Both the position numbers and the translations under genes were made by a program. From Pelagophyceae sp. CCMP2097 (lineage: Eukaryota > Sar > Pelagophyceae), in the NCBI GenBank assembly GCA_026770575.1, contig MU657352.1, positions 24,108-45,859 of the forward strand: a DNA stretch of 21,752 nt, in the 5' to 3' direction. The notes beneath the pieces are model-generated. The model ran no database searches. It was not told where the DNA came from and saw only the letters and a program-made list of their open reading frames with translations. The stretch's first letter is position 1; each line of letters begins with the position of its first letter. Positions 8,685-16,597 of the stretch are shown here, in pieces.

Positions 8685-8822
8685 GGTCAGATTAAGAACC
8701 GGGCCCCTGGAGCAGGATAATATCCCAATAAGGGAATTAATGGATTTAATTGGGTCTTATAAATGCATTATTGAGATATTGAACGTAATTTGTCGATTTT
8801 TTCGTCGGTTCTTAATCTGACC
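8685..8822. repeat. 138-bp inverted-repeat unit
   Basis: GGTCAGATTAAGAACCG at 8685-8701 is matched in perfect inverse at 8806-8822. The interior is AT-rich and non-coding. No target duplication was found, so it may be a miniature transposon with decayed flanks or the end of a larger repeat. Confidence 0.5.
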
Positions 8823-8954
8823 TGATTCTTAGCCCCGTTCTATCGGACCTCCTTTTTCTATGTCCCGTTCCGATTTCGCGCGACGCTTTTTCTTTTTGTT
8901 ATGCTGCGGACATCGGGTGATACGGGAGGGCATTCCGAACAAGCGGTGGGATTT

Positions 8955-9825
8955 CACTTGAAAGTCAAAGTGAGTGAACGTTCACTCGAGCCCTCAGATG
9001 ACTGGGCCAAGTGAAGTGATAGTGAAGCGACGTTCACTACGGCTACAAATTATGGTGAATTGAATTGAAATTAGTGAATCCGCGGGTTTTCTGAGACATA
9101 CGCTAAAAAAATATCGGCGAAGGCTCGGCTGCGGCGCGGGATCGCAAGCACGAACGACACGCCGGGGAGGGGCTTGGGCATCACAGCTCGGCAGTCTCGT
9201 TGGGCTCGTTGTCCTCCTCCGTGCGTGATGAGAGTCATCTTGTACTGCTGGAGCGAGATGTGGTTATAGTGGATGCGCATGAACTGCATGAACGTGCGGT
9301 TCATACGCAGCGTCGTACACATGTCGATCTCCTCGCTGGCGAGGACTGAGTTGCCCTTGGTGAGCACGAGGTTCGCCGCGGAGTTGACGCGCTCGCAGAA
9401 GCTCGACGCCAGCAGCGATCCGACGCCGCTGCGCGATTGGGTCGCCATGTAGGGGAGGTACCCATACTTCTGGCGGCCGGGGTCCTCCGTGATGAGCAGC
9501 TTGAACGCGCGGCAGATGTCGACCTTGGGGAGGTCCTTGAGGACGTGAACTCGTCAGGCCAGTCCGCCCGACGGCTGTATGCGCCACCCATGATCCCAGG
9601 ACATATGATCCAGGGCAGTACGACTCCAGTGACCCTACAGCGACCCTACAGCGACGGTGGGACCCCCTCCGGCCCTCCGGGGACCCCACAGCGACGTTTG
9701 ACGGGGCCGACGGGCGGTGTTGGTGGAGTGAAAATGAAGTGCTTCACAAATTTTCGGTGGTAGTGAAAACTTAGTGAAGTGAAGTGAAAACGGCGAAATG
9801 AATCGCTTCATTAGACAGGTTCACT
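8955..9825. mobile_element. Decayed hAT-like element with GTGAA subterminal arrays
   Basis: A hAT C-terminal dimerisation fragment (9071-9553, minus strand) is bracketed by AT-rich stretches full of GTGAA/AAGTGAA motifs (8955-9085 and 9725-9825). This is the same design as the better-preserved hAT element at 12830-14016, whose arrays use GTTAA. I could not define terminal inverted repeats or an 8-bp duplication, so the boundaries are approximate. Confidence 0.55.
9071..9553 (-). pseudogene. hAT transposase C-terminal fragment
   Basis: Open from an in-frame stop at 9554-9556 to the stop at 9071. After VLKDLPKVDICRAFKLL it reads SLLASSFCERVNSAANLVLT, then SEEIDMCTTLRMNRTFM. This matches the hATC dimerisation signature (S...ER.FS...; conserved Asn-Arg near the end) and closely parallels the copy at 13118-13740. 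The catalytic DDE region, BED zinc finger and N-terminus are missing, so it cannot be an active transposase. A non-hAT tail of about 70 residues follows the domain. Confidence 0.7.
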
Positions 9826-9828
9826 TTA

Positions 9829-10130
9829 TTTAACCAGTTCAGAACTCGTACGCAAATACGAGCAAATGCGATAGTTCAGAAGAGTTCAGAAATCGTATTT
9901 GCACTTTGAGTTCAGCCCCGAAGGCGGCGGTATTTATCATCTTTATTTTTGCGATTGCAGTCACGCCCCATCGAAATCTAGGTGAGCCGGTTCGAACCCC
10001 ACCGGCGGCATTTCGAACCTTATCTGGATTTGAACAAAGCCCCACTAAATTTATTTTTAATGTTTGAACAATTGAGACAGCCACATTTTCAGTTTTTTTT
10101 TAGTTCAGAACTAGTTCAGAACTGGTTAAA
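9829..10130. repeat. Inverted-repeat element with GTTCAGAA subterminal motifs
   Basis: TTTAACCAGTTCAGAACT at 9829-9846 matches the inverse of 10113-10130 at 17 of 18 positions. GTTCAGAA motifs recur just inside both ends. A 21-base unit (GAACTGGTTAAACTGAACTCT) is tandemly doubled at 10119-10160, so the right end could instead lie about 21 bases further on. No gene is present. A pol III B-box-like GGTTCGAACCC lies at 9989-9999 inside it. Confidence 0.5.
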
Positions 10131-10155
10131 CTGAACTCTGAACTGGTTAAACTGA

Positions 10156-10283
10156 ACTCTGATTAAACTGATCGCTGAATTTTGCGGCCGACCAGGTTTG
10201 AACCTGTGACCACCTTCTTCTTCTATTATGATTCCAATGATTCCCAATTTTTGGGGACCCGAAGGGTCCTTGCCGTTTAATCA
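10156..10283 (-). repeat. SINE-like repeat fragment, minus strand
   Basis: Read on the minus strand it carries GAATCATTGGAATCATAATA, the GAAGAAGAAGGTGGTCACAGG block, the B-box GGTTCAAACCTGG and the start of the tail, as in the plus-strand copies. It is joined at about 10258-10290 to the next copy through a near-palindrome (AAGGGTCCTTGCCGT ... ACGGCAAGGGCCCTT). Confidence 0.65.
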
Positions 10284-10657
10284 ACGTCAGTTTACGGCAA
10301 GGGCCCTTGGGGTCCTTTGATCGAAGGATTACCAGGGGCAATTGTGTCTGTCCGTCCGTCTGTCTGTCCTTCTGTCTGTCCGTCCGTCTGTCTGTCCACG
10401 GGTAATTCCGCGAGGTTCCGCCTTTGGGGAGGAAAGGGCAGCAACTCGGCCGATTCAGCGATTGGTGGTTAATGCGATCGCTAAAATTGGGAATCATTGG
10501 AATCATTATAGAAGAAGAAGGTGGTCACAGGTTCAACCCTGGTCGGCCGCAAAATTCAGCGATTAGTTTAAATAATTTTAATTATTTACGTGGGCGTTGC
10601 AATGGGATTTGGCTGTATCCTTCGGGTCCTCCTTGTGCCTCCGCGGCGCTCTTGTAT
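10284..10657 (+). repeat. SINE-like repeat, most complete copy
   Basis: Complete order: GGCAAGGGCCC start, microsatellite, GGTTCCGCCTTTGGGG, the GATTGGTGGTTAATGCG block, B-box GGTTCAACCCT, an AT-rich linker, and a GGGATTTGGCTG...GCGCTCTTGTA tail. GGCCGAT (about 10448) and GTCGGCC (about 10542) could pair like an acceptor stem. A tRNA-derived SINE transcribed by pol III is inferred; no anticodon arm could be fixed. Confidence 0.65.
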
Positions 10658-10888
10658 TAGCGATCGCATTAACCACCAATCACTGAATCGGCCGAGTTTC
10701 TGTCCTCCCCCCCCCCAAAGGCGGAATCTCACGGATTTACCCGTGGACAGACAGAAGGACGGACAGACAGACGGACGGACGGACAGACAAAATTGCCCTT
10801 GATAATCCTTCAATCAAAGGACCCGAAGGGCCCTTGCCGTAAACTGACGTTGATTAAACGGCAAGGACCCTTCGGGTCCTCAATAATA
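10658..10888 (-). repeat. Inverted 5' portion of the SINE-like repeat (foldback arm)
   Basis: Reverse complement of about 10284-10483: TTAGCGATCGCATTAACCAC through the microsatellite to CCTTGCCGTAAACTGA, followed by the GTTGATTAAACGGCAAGGACCC palindrome half. Together with 10284-10483 it forms an inverted pair with arms near 190 bp and a spacer near 175 bp. Confidence 0.7.
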
Positions 10889-11131
10889 ACTCACTGGTCT
10901 AAAGGGAGGCAGATTTCTCGCCTTTAAGGCAGTTGGCCCTTGGGATTCCCTTTGACACGCCTGGCGGGCGCTGCGGGCGCCCGACCGGGGCGCCGCCGGG
11001 CGCGCTGGAGAGCCACGTCGGGCCCGACGCGGCGCACCAAAATCAAGGTGCGCGGGGCCCGGAGTCGCGAGATAAGCTCTGCGGGAGCCTGCGCTTGTTT
11101 GAGCTCTTCAGAGCTCGGCTGTTTAAGGGTC

Positions 11132-11206
11132 GACTTCGCGGCCCGAGAGGCGATAAACCGAGTCCATCCACGTCCTGACCATTATCGCTCCTCAGGCCGC
11201 GAAGTC
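11132..11206. repeat. 25-bp inverted repeat (hairpin) immediately upstream of the ORF
   Basis: Left arm 11132-11156 (GACTTCGCGGCC...GATAA) and right arm 11182-11206 are inverse at 22 of 25 positions, with a 25-base loop. The ORF start follows four bases later. It could act in the RNA leader or be a relic of an insertion. Confidence 0.6.
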
Positions 11207-11210
11207 GGCT

Positions 11211-11813
11211 ATGATCTTCGTCGAGGATCTGGACGCTGTCGTAGCCGCTCTTCATCGTCACCCGGGCAAGCTCATGTCGACGAGGCGGTGCCAGGTCCAG
11301 GCGTTCGACAATCCGGAGCGGTACTTCGTGCCGCTGGTGCTCGGCATCGAGGTCTCTCTGTGGAAGAAACACGGACGCGGTGCACTGAAGCGGGTCAATT
11401 GTACCCGGATTGGTATCGAGAACGAATTCAAGGGCGGCATCTGGTTCTTCCTCGGTGACGCGCTGCCCCCGTGCCTCGTCGACGCATTGAGCATGCAGTG
11501 CAAGCACGCGGCGGACGCTGATTTGCGCCGGAGTCTGAGCTCGGACGACACGCGGCGGGGTACCAAACGCCCAAATCTGTCGTCTCGCAAGTCGCAATCC
11601 GGCGCCGAGTTCCGCGACGACGACGAGTCCATAAGCGTCTCGGCCGCGCCCTTGCCGGAATCCGTAGTCGCCGGCGAAGAAGGACTATCTGAGGCCTTTG
11701 CCGCCGCGCCGCGCCACAGCAACCACGACACGTCGCCGCCGCCGCCGCCGGAATCGATCGTGAGCGCGGCGGCCGCGGCGGGCCCAGCTTCTTTACCTCA
11801 ATGGATAACTTGA
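11211..11813 (+). CDS. Hypothetical 200-aa protein carried by the CACTG element
   Basis: ATG start at 11211 and TGA at 11811-11813; strong third-position G/C. The first 110 residues look globular (MIFVEDLDAVVAALHRHPGK, FVPLVLGIEVSLWKKHGRG, GGIWFFLGDALPPCLVDAL); the rest is Ser/Ala/Pro-rich and probably disordered, with a PPPPP run near residue 178. No domain is recognised and there is no signal peptide or membrane segment. It does not resemble a transposase. It lies wholly between the inverted termini of the element at 10892-12138, so it is either a captured host gene or a family-specific accessory protein. Possible exons upstream (10930-11180) were not resolvable. Confidence 0.45.
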   Translation: MIFVEDLDAVVAALHRHPGKLMSTRRCQVQAFDNPERYFVPLVLGIEVSLWKKHGRGALKRVNCTRIGIENEFKGGIWFFLGDALPPCLVDALSMQCKHAADADLRRSLSSDDTRRGTKRPNLSSRKSQSGAEFRDDDESISVSAAPLPESVVAGEEGLSEAFAAAPRHSNHDTSPPPPPESIVSAAAAAGPASLPQWIT

Positions 11814-12138
11814 GCATGAAGCAGTATAAAGCTTGCTTCGCATAGTGCACGGCCATCACGCCATACTCCTCGCGCGGCCCAGCCGGGCCGCCACCGGGGA
11901 CGCGGGTGGACGGCGCGCCGTCAAGGTGCAGGTTCGGCAGAACCGGGGACACGCCGCCGTCGTCGTCACCGTCGAGCATCCACCAAGACGGGCCGATATG
12001 CGATGGTCGCTGAAAGTTCTTGGCCGGATGCCGCGCGACTTTCAGTCTCGTAAGCTCAATAAAGGGGCTTAAATTACATCTCCAGTTTCCAACGAATTCC
12101 CAAACGCATTCCCTAAAAACTTGATCTTTAGACCAGTG

Positions 12139-12564
12139 ACTCAGGCATTTGGTGTAAATCGACTATATTCTACCCAAGGAATGCGCCCGCGTAATCTCCG
12201 GTGACATACTCGGTCTGTGAGAAAAGTTGGCAAAAACGGGTCAAAAACGGGTCAAAAACGGTCTTTTGGGGTCATAGTATCTTGCGCGCGGTCGCAATCG
12301 GCCGTCCAGCGTGGCAGGCGCTCGCTGACACTTCCGAGGCCTCACCTGCCAAAAAAGATATGGGGCCAGACGCTTTTGGGCGCCTGGGCACGCTCGCTGG
12401 TACCGAAATGGAAATCGCCGCGGTTTGGCTCGTAGGCCCCGCCAATCGGAGGGGCTGCGCGGTGGGCACATCGGCCAGGACCCAAGGACGGACACTGCAG
12501 CTTCAATCCATCGCTGTAACGTGGATCATGGGCGTCCGAGCATCGGGACCCGCCACGGGACCCG
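12139..12564. other. Spacer with a short tandem repeat
   Basis: No supportable gene. At about 12232-12270 an 11-base unit (ACGGGTCAAAA and variants) is repeated about three times. The long open frame covering 12201-12650 has no coding-like residue pattern. Confidence 0.4.
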
Positions 12565-12858
12565 ATGGATGGTCACGACGTCGTGGAAGCGCCTCTAGTA
12601 GATATGTTATCCGGCAGCTTTTTCGGTTGGGTCATGCCGCACGTAGTTGATCAGCGGACCGGGGGCGCGTTGCGCATGAAATTGAACGATTTTGGCTATA
12701 ATCCAATGTGGCGGGCACACAGTTCATGCGAGGAGTGGGGGCTCCTATGGATCCAAAACAGGACCGCCGTGGCCTATAGGACCCAAGTGCCGACTACAAA
12801 CTTCCTCGAGGTGGATAGCGTGCGTAAACCAGCCAGGTTGCTTAACTTTAAAAGTTAA
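12565..12858 (+). CDS. Small hypothetical ORF whose 3' end is cut by the hAT insertion
   Basis: ATG 12565; 97 codons as it stands, moderately balanced composition (MDGHDVVEAPLVDMLSGSFF, ALRMKLNDFGYNPMW). The hAT target duplication GCGTAAAC (12822-12829) lies inside the frame. Beyond the element at 14025 the same frame would have run only three more codons to TAG (14033-14035), so the insertion replaces three residues with nine element-encoded ones. Family unknown; a chance ORF is possible. Confidence 0.3.
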   Translation: MDGHDVVEAPLVDMLSGSFFGWVMPHVVDQRTGGALRMKLNDFGYNPMWRAHSSCEEWGLLWIQNRTAVAYRTQVPTTNFLEVDSVRKPARLLNFKS

Positions 12859-12943
12859 GTTAAGTCGGCGAGGGGGCCGGGGGCTGAAGTTAAGTTAATG
12901 TTAATACGACGGCGGCGACGGGAGACGAAGTTAAGTGAATGTT

Positions 12944-13017
12944 AAGTTAAGTTGATGTTAAGTTGATGTTAAGTTAATGTTAATGTTAATGTTAATGTTA
13001 ATGTTAAGTTAAGTTAA
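12944..13017 (+). repeat. GTTAA/TTAATG subterminal tandem array of the hAT element
   Basis: About twelve consecutive GTTAA-type units, including five successive TTAATG hexamers. A similar array with the same strand sense lies at 13885-14005. It probably serves as transposase binding sites. Confidence 0.8.
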
Positions 13018-13117
13018 GCCCGCCGTCGCCGCAGGCCGCGCGCGATCGGAGCGCCCGGTCGTCTCAGGGCGTAGTTGCCCTGGGCCCCCGACGCGCGAAG
13101 GGCGCCTCGTTGTTGGC

Positions 13118-13740
13118 CTAGCCGCTGGCCTTCGGGAAGTCGAGGCGCATGCGCTGCATGAAGCGCCGGTTGATGCGGAGCAGGGCCATCTTCTCGGTTC
13201 TCTTCGGATCGAGCCGGAGGTTCTCCTTGGTTAAGACGATGTTGCCGGCAGAGATGATGCGCTCGCAGAAGCTCTCGGCGGGGAGCGCTGCGAGCGAGGC
13301 CTTGGACGCCCGCGCCATGATTCCGAGGAGGCCAAACTTGGGGTCCTGCTCCATCCTCTTGTAGATCGGCCCGATGTCGAGGTGTATGAGGTGGTCGACG
13401 GCGTCAAACTTCTTGACCTCCGCCCATTCCGCCGTCTGCAGCTCTGGATAGGACGCCTTCCAGTCAAAATCCTTGGCGAGCTTCACAAGGTGGCCGTACG
13501 CATTGTCGAACTTCAGCCCGTCTCGGGGTCCTCCGCTGCTTCTTTCTCCTCCTCGGCCAGGGCCTTCTGCTGCGCCATTTGACGCGCAAATTCCGCGTTC
13601 GCGCACACCATCCGAGGGTCGGCGCGGGCCGTGCGGAGCGTCTCCGGGTCTTCGTCGGCGAGGATCTGCGCAGCAAGCCCCAGGGCCGCAGGCCCCATGA
13701 GCGGGCCAATGAGGCCAAACCCACGCTCGGCGTCAGACAT
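13118..13740 (-). pseudogene. hAT transposase remnant, frameshifted
   Basis: An ATG at 13740 opens a 75-codon frame (MSDAERGFGLIGPLMGP, then an Ala/Glu-rich helix) that stops at 13513. The reading continues in another frame through GLKFDNAYGHLVKLAKDFDW and KKFDAVDHLIHLD to the hATC dimerisation motif (ALPAESFCERIISAGNIVLT, then LRINRRFMQRMR) and stops at 13118. The break is near 13515-13525. The dimerisation part is homologous to the 9071-9553 fragment. The DDE catalytic core and zinc finger are missing, so it cannot catalyse transposition, but a dimerisation-only product could still be made. Confidence 0.75.
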
Positions 13741-14145
13741 CGAAGCGGCCGGGGGCTGGCAGTCCGAGTCGGGGCTCCTGCGATTCGCGACGTTCGACGT
13801 TTCGCTCGACGCTCTCCGAAAGTTTTTGTAAATTGTAGGCGAAAAAACACTCAAAGTTAATTCGGTGACGCCGCTGGGAGACGAAGTTAAGTTAATTTTA
13901 AGTTAAGTTAAGACGACGGCGACGACGGGAGACGAAGTTGAGTTAAGTTAATGTTAAGTTAAGTTAAGTTTTAAAGTTAAGTTAAGTTAAAGTTTTAAAG
14001 TTAAGCAACTTGGCTGGCGTAAACGAGTCGTATAGGGTAGGGTACTCGTATGTCCATGCAGTTCCGACGTTCAAAGAGACCTGCGCCACGTGCACGACGG
14101 CTTCGGCGCTGTGCCCTTCTTGGCGCCAACTGTCTTCGTGCCGCC

Positions 14146-14988
14146 ATGAGTAAGGGCGGCCGTGGAGTGGCCAAGGGCAGATCTGGGAAGTGCAAACGAC
14201 AGTCAATCAAGAAGCCGGCGGCGGTGGAGTCGGCGAAAGGCACATATCGATTGCGCCGGAGGGCGCGGCACAAGGCGCAGACTGCCTGGCGAGGTGGTCG
14301 GCGGCCGAGTGCAGCTCAGAGCCGAAAAGGGCGGGGTGCTCGCTCGACTGCCGTGCAGACGTCGGGCTCCTGCGTCTTCATTCACCGTGCCACTGCGACG
14401 ACTATGCGACGGCGGCTTCATCGCACTAACTTAAATACCTCGAGGATACGCTGGGCAAAAGCTGGGAAGAAGCGGGCCGCTTTACTCGATAGAATCTACG
14501 ACTTTGACGTCAAACGAGACGTGCTGCTGCCGCCCACGCACGCACAGGGCCCAAAGGTCAAATTTATCGTGGGCGAGCAAGACTTCGCTTTGTGGAAGGA
14601 TGATGCAGGCGTCTCAAGCGAGGCCAACACGGCGTTTTACCGTGGCGTGGTGGTCGAAATCTGGGACCAAACGCTCACCATCCATTTCGTGAACGAGGAG
14701 GGCGGCGAACAATTCGTCTGTAAACAAGACGTACCTAACGTGCATGTGGTGCGAGACTGCACGCAAGAACTTTGCATGACCGAAGGAGCCGCCGTCGACG
14801 TCTTAGACGTCGACGAAGAGCTGGCCGAACTCGCTCTGGAAGGAGCAGCCGAAGCCGCCGAGTTGGAAGACGAGTCGTACGGAGAGTTAGAAGACGAGTC
14901 GGACGGCGAGTCGAACGGCATATCTGACGGCGCGACGGAGGCCAACGGGTCGAACGAGCCCGACGGGAACGAGATGGACATTTCGTAG
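14146..14988 (+). CDS. Basic / Tudor-like / acidic three-part protein
   Basis: I chose ATG 14146 because CCGCCATGA is a good eukaryotic start context; the frame is also open to ATG 14050, only 26 bases past the hAT target duplication. Residues 1-115 are very rich in Lys/Arg with Ser/Ala (MSKGGRGVAKGRSGKCKRQS), like a nucleic-acid-binding or nuclear tail. Residues of about 140-205 read KVKFIVGEQDFALWKDDAGV...FYRGVVVEIW...LTIHFVNEEGGEQFV. This is the beta-strand pattern of a Tudor or SGF29-like domain (ALW.D...FYRG.V..I....L.I.F). Residues of about 215-281 are strongly acidic with LEDES/SDGES repeats. A chromatin or RNA-associated role is inferred. The frame is intact. It could be host or transposon cargo; no element ends could be drawn around it. 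Confidence 0.55.
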   Translation: MSKGGRGVAKGRSGKCKRQSIKKPAAVESAKGTYRLRRRARHKAQTAWRGGRRPSAAQSRKGRGARSTAVQTSGSCVFIHRATATTMRRRLHRTNLNTSRIRWAKAGKKRAALLDRIYDFDVKRDVLLPPTHAQGPKVKFIVGEQDFALWKDDAGVSSEANTAFYRGVVVEIWDQTLTIHFVNEEGGEQFVCKQDVPNVHVVRDCTQELCMTEGAAVDVLDVDEELAELALEGAAEAAELEDESYGELEDESDGESNGISDGATEANGSNEPDGNEMDIS

Positions 14989-15750
14989 ATTTTGCGCCAT
15001 GTGAGTCGAGACACGTACGGACCCTCCCGGGGTGCATCCTGGGCCGTCCCACAGCACCACTTGGCGCTCTATATCATCCCGCCAATGTCACGAGGCACCA
15101 TCCCTGTAGGTACGACTGCCGCGCGTACCCGCAAGTTTTAAAGGTTGCCGAGCTCCAGCGCGCCCTTTTGACCCCGAGACCGGCGGCATCGCGGCCAAGT
15201 GCGGGGCGCTGTTCGAAGCCGCCCAACCTCCTCGAGGCCCCCTGTTGGCCGCTGGTACGACAATGGCACGAAACGACAATTTGCCTGCGTCTTGTATCAC
15301 TCTTAAAATGTGTCGACAAGCGCGAACGTCCCCTAAGGACGCTGAGGGGAGACTGCCACGTGCCTGGAGCGTCGAAAGGACCGCCCAAAAGGCCGCAAAC
15401 CTATATTTTGGCGATTATTTTTTGCGAAATCGGCGCTATGGCGCGCGAATCGCGCTAAAAAGAATGCGACCACTCGAATCCCCGCCCGCATTTGCCCCTT
15501 ATTCCATCAAAACCCTGAGTTTCAACGCGATACCCGGGCCGTCGCCGTTGAAATTGAAATACCGGACCCCCCCTTCTCCGCGCCTAGGAATTCCTATCTC
15601 TCTCACAATCGATATCACCTCCCCGATCGGATCCGGGATGTCGTTCCAAAACCCGATTACGAGACAGGGAGTTAACGCCAGTAATCGGAATCAACGGACC
15701 TTACTAAATCGAAACGAGGGAAACCCCGATAGAACGGGCCTAGGAATTCC
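14989..15750. other. Spacer with no recognised gene
   Basis: GC-rich to about 15400 with open but unconvincing frames, then balanced composition. GCCTAGGAATTCC occurs at 15582-15594 and again at 15738-15750, immediately before the direct repeat starting at 15751; the two bracket about 140 bp. A small hairpin (TTTCAACG ... CGTTGAAA) lies near 15518-15552. No family recognised. Confidence 0.4.
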
Positions 15751-16053
15751 TTAAGCTGAAAGTTATCTAAATTTTAACGCTTTAAGCGGCCTTTAAACCT
15801 TGAAATGGATGAGTTATCTAAATTTTAAGAGGCCTTACTTAAAATACCTCTCTCTCGGAGCCTTTTAATAGGCCTATTTAAAACTGAGTTCTGCTCGGAT
15901 TTTTAACGAGTTCAGCGAGTCACTCGCGCGATGAGAGGTCGGATGCCATGCATATGGTCGAATGCCGCCCGCGCCGATGCCCGCGCCGTTAACGGCGCCC
16001 GCGCTGATACCCGCGCCGCGCGGCGAAGTTTGAACGAAAGGCACAGCCGGGGT
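15751..16053 (+). repeat. Probable LTR segment, left copy of a direct repeat
   Basis: TTAAGCTGAAAGTTATCTAA through GGCACAGCCGG is repeated in the same orientation at 21448-21752 with about 94% identity by eye. The 5.4 kb between the copies is copia-type coding sequence, so long terminal repeats are the natural reading. The right copy runs off the window, so the true length is at least 303 bp and the 3' boundary of this copy is unknown. Clear TG...CA ends were not found. Confidence 0.6.
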
Positions 16054-16597
16054 CGCTGGCGCGGGGCGCTGCTTACTGTAAAAGTCACAGTGGATTTCCT
16101 ATCAGGACATCCGACTGGCGATTTCCTATCGACCCGAACTCCGAACTCCGAAACCCGAAACACGAACTTGAATACCAAATATCCCGAAACTCCACAGAAG
16201 CAGAATACTAAACTACTCTCCTTCTCCTCTCCTTATCTATGGTTATGGTTCCTACGACGCTGCTCGTGCGCGTGTGAGACTCGCACCTACGATCAACGTA
16301 CTCGGTTCGCGCGCGTCCGTACGTGCGCAGAACTCTTCGTGCTATAGTGCCCATCTCAAGGTAGGTGGCACCGGAGGCACACCCGACGCGCGTTCACGCT
16401 TCGGGGCTTTGCTGCGGCTGCCGCTGCACGAGCATCGTCGCTGGCAAGCCCATCTTAATGTGTGACTGCGCCAAGCGAGTCCACAACCGCATAGTGTTTG
16501 ACCGTGTGCGCGTAGCCCGCCGCGGTCCAATTCGTCCAAGACGCATCCGTGGCTTCGGACTCGCTTAGATCACGCTGCCTTTCGCGCTGCGACTACG
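16054..16597. other. LTR remainder and leader region
   Basis: No convincing gene. It contains a CCGAACTCCGAAACCCGAAA-like short repeat near 16137-16165 and a pyrimidine-rich tract near 16218-16235. It probably holds the rest of the LTR and the untranslated leader of the plus-strand Gag ORF. No primer binding site could be fixed. Confidence 0.4.

Larger units (their letters stand above)
10892..12138. mobile_element. CACTG-ended DNA element carrying an unrelated ORF
   Basis: CACTGGTCTAAAG at 10892-10904 is matched in perfect inverse at 12126-12138. ACT at 10889-10891 and at 12139-12141 is a perfect 3-bp target duplication. Termini and duplication length agree with the CACTG elements at 610-1568, 739-1193 and 20983-21437, so the same CACTA-like superfamily is inferred. 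It has no transposase. The GC-rich interior has an intact 200-codon ORF (11211-11813) preceded by a hairpin, a layout like gene-capturing (Pack-CACTA) elements. Confidence 0.82.
12830..14016 (-). mobile_element. Non-autonomous hAT element with perfect 8-bp target duplication
   Basis: GCGTAAAC at 12822-12829 and again at 14017-14024 is a perfect 8-bp duplication. The termini read CAGCCAGGTTGCTTAACTTT at the left and, in inverse, CAGCCAAGTTGCTTAACTTT at the right, one mismatch. An 8-bp duplication, CA-starting termini and a hATC-domain ORF on the minus strand together identify the hAT superfamily. The subterminal regions (12845-13017 and 13850-14005) are packed with GTTAA motifs and also share a GGGAGACGAAGTTAAG block in direct orientation. 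At 1187 bp, with only a transposase remnant, it is not autonomous. Confidence 0.9.

Noticed and set aside
8930..9830. Exact terminal inverted repeats and an 8-bp duplication for the GTGAA hAT relic
   Set aside because: The best end pairing (AAGCG...TTTCACTT) and the flanks CATTCCGA / CATTAGAC agree too weakly to fix the ends.
9960..10020. Possible tRNA around GGTTCGAACCC at 9989
   Set aside because: There is no matching acceptor 5' strand within about 90 bases on either strand.
10424..10560. A functional tRNA gene in the SINE-like repeat (B-box and acceptor-like pairing)
   Set aside because: The distance between the pairing halves is too long, the T-arm pairs poorly and no anticodon arm can be drawn, so only a tRNA-like repeat is supported.
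62..10800. CRISPR-like array suggested by the regular TCTG/TCCG repeats
   Set aside because: They are contiguous microsatellites without spacers in a eukaryotic repeat.
12201..12650. 149-codon plus-strand open frame
   Set aside because: It overlaps a simple tandem repeat, lacks a coding-like residue pattern and is matched by open frames on the other strand.
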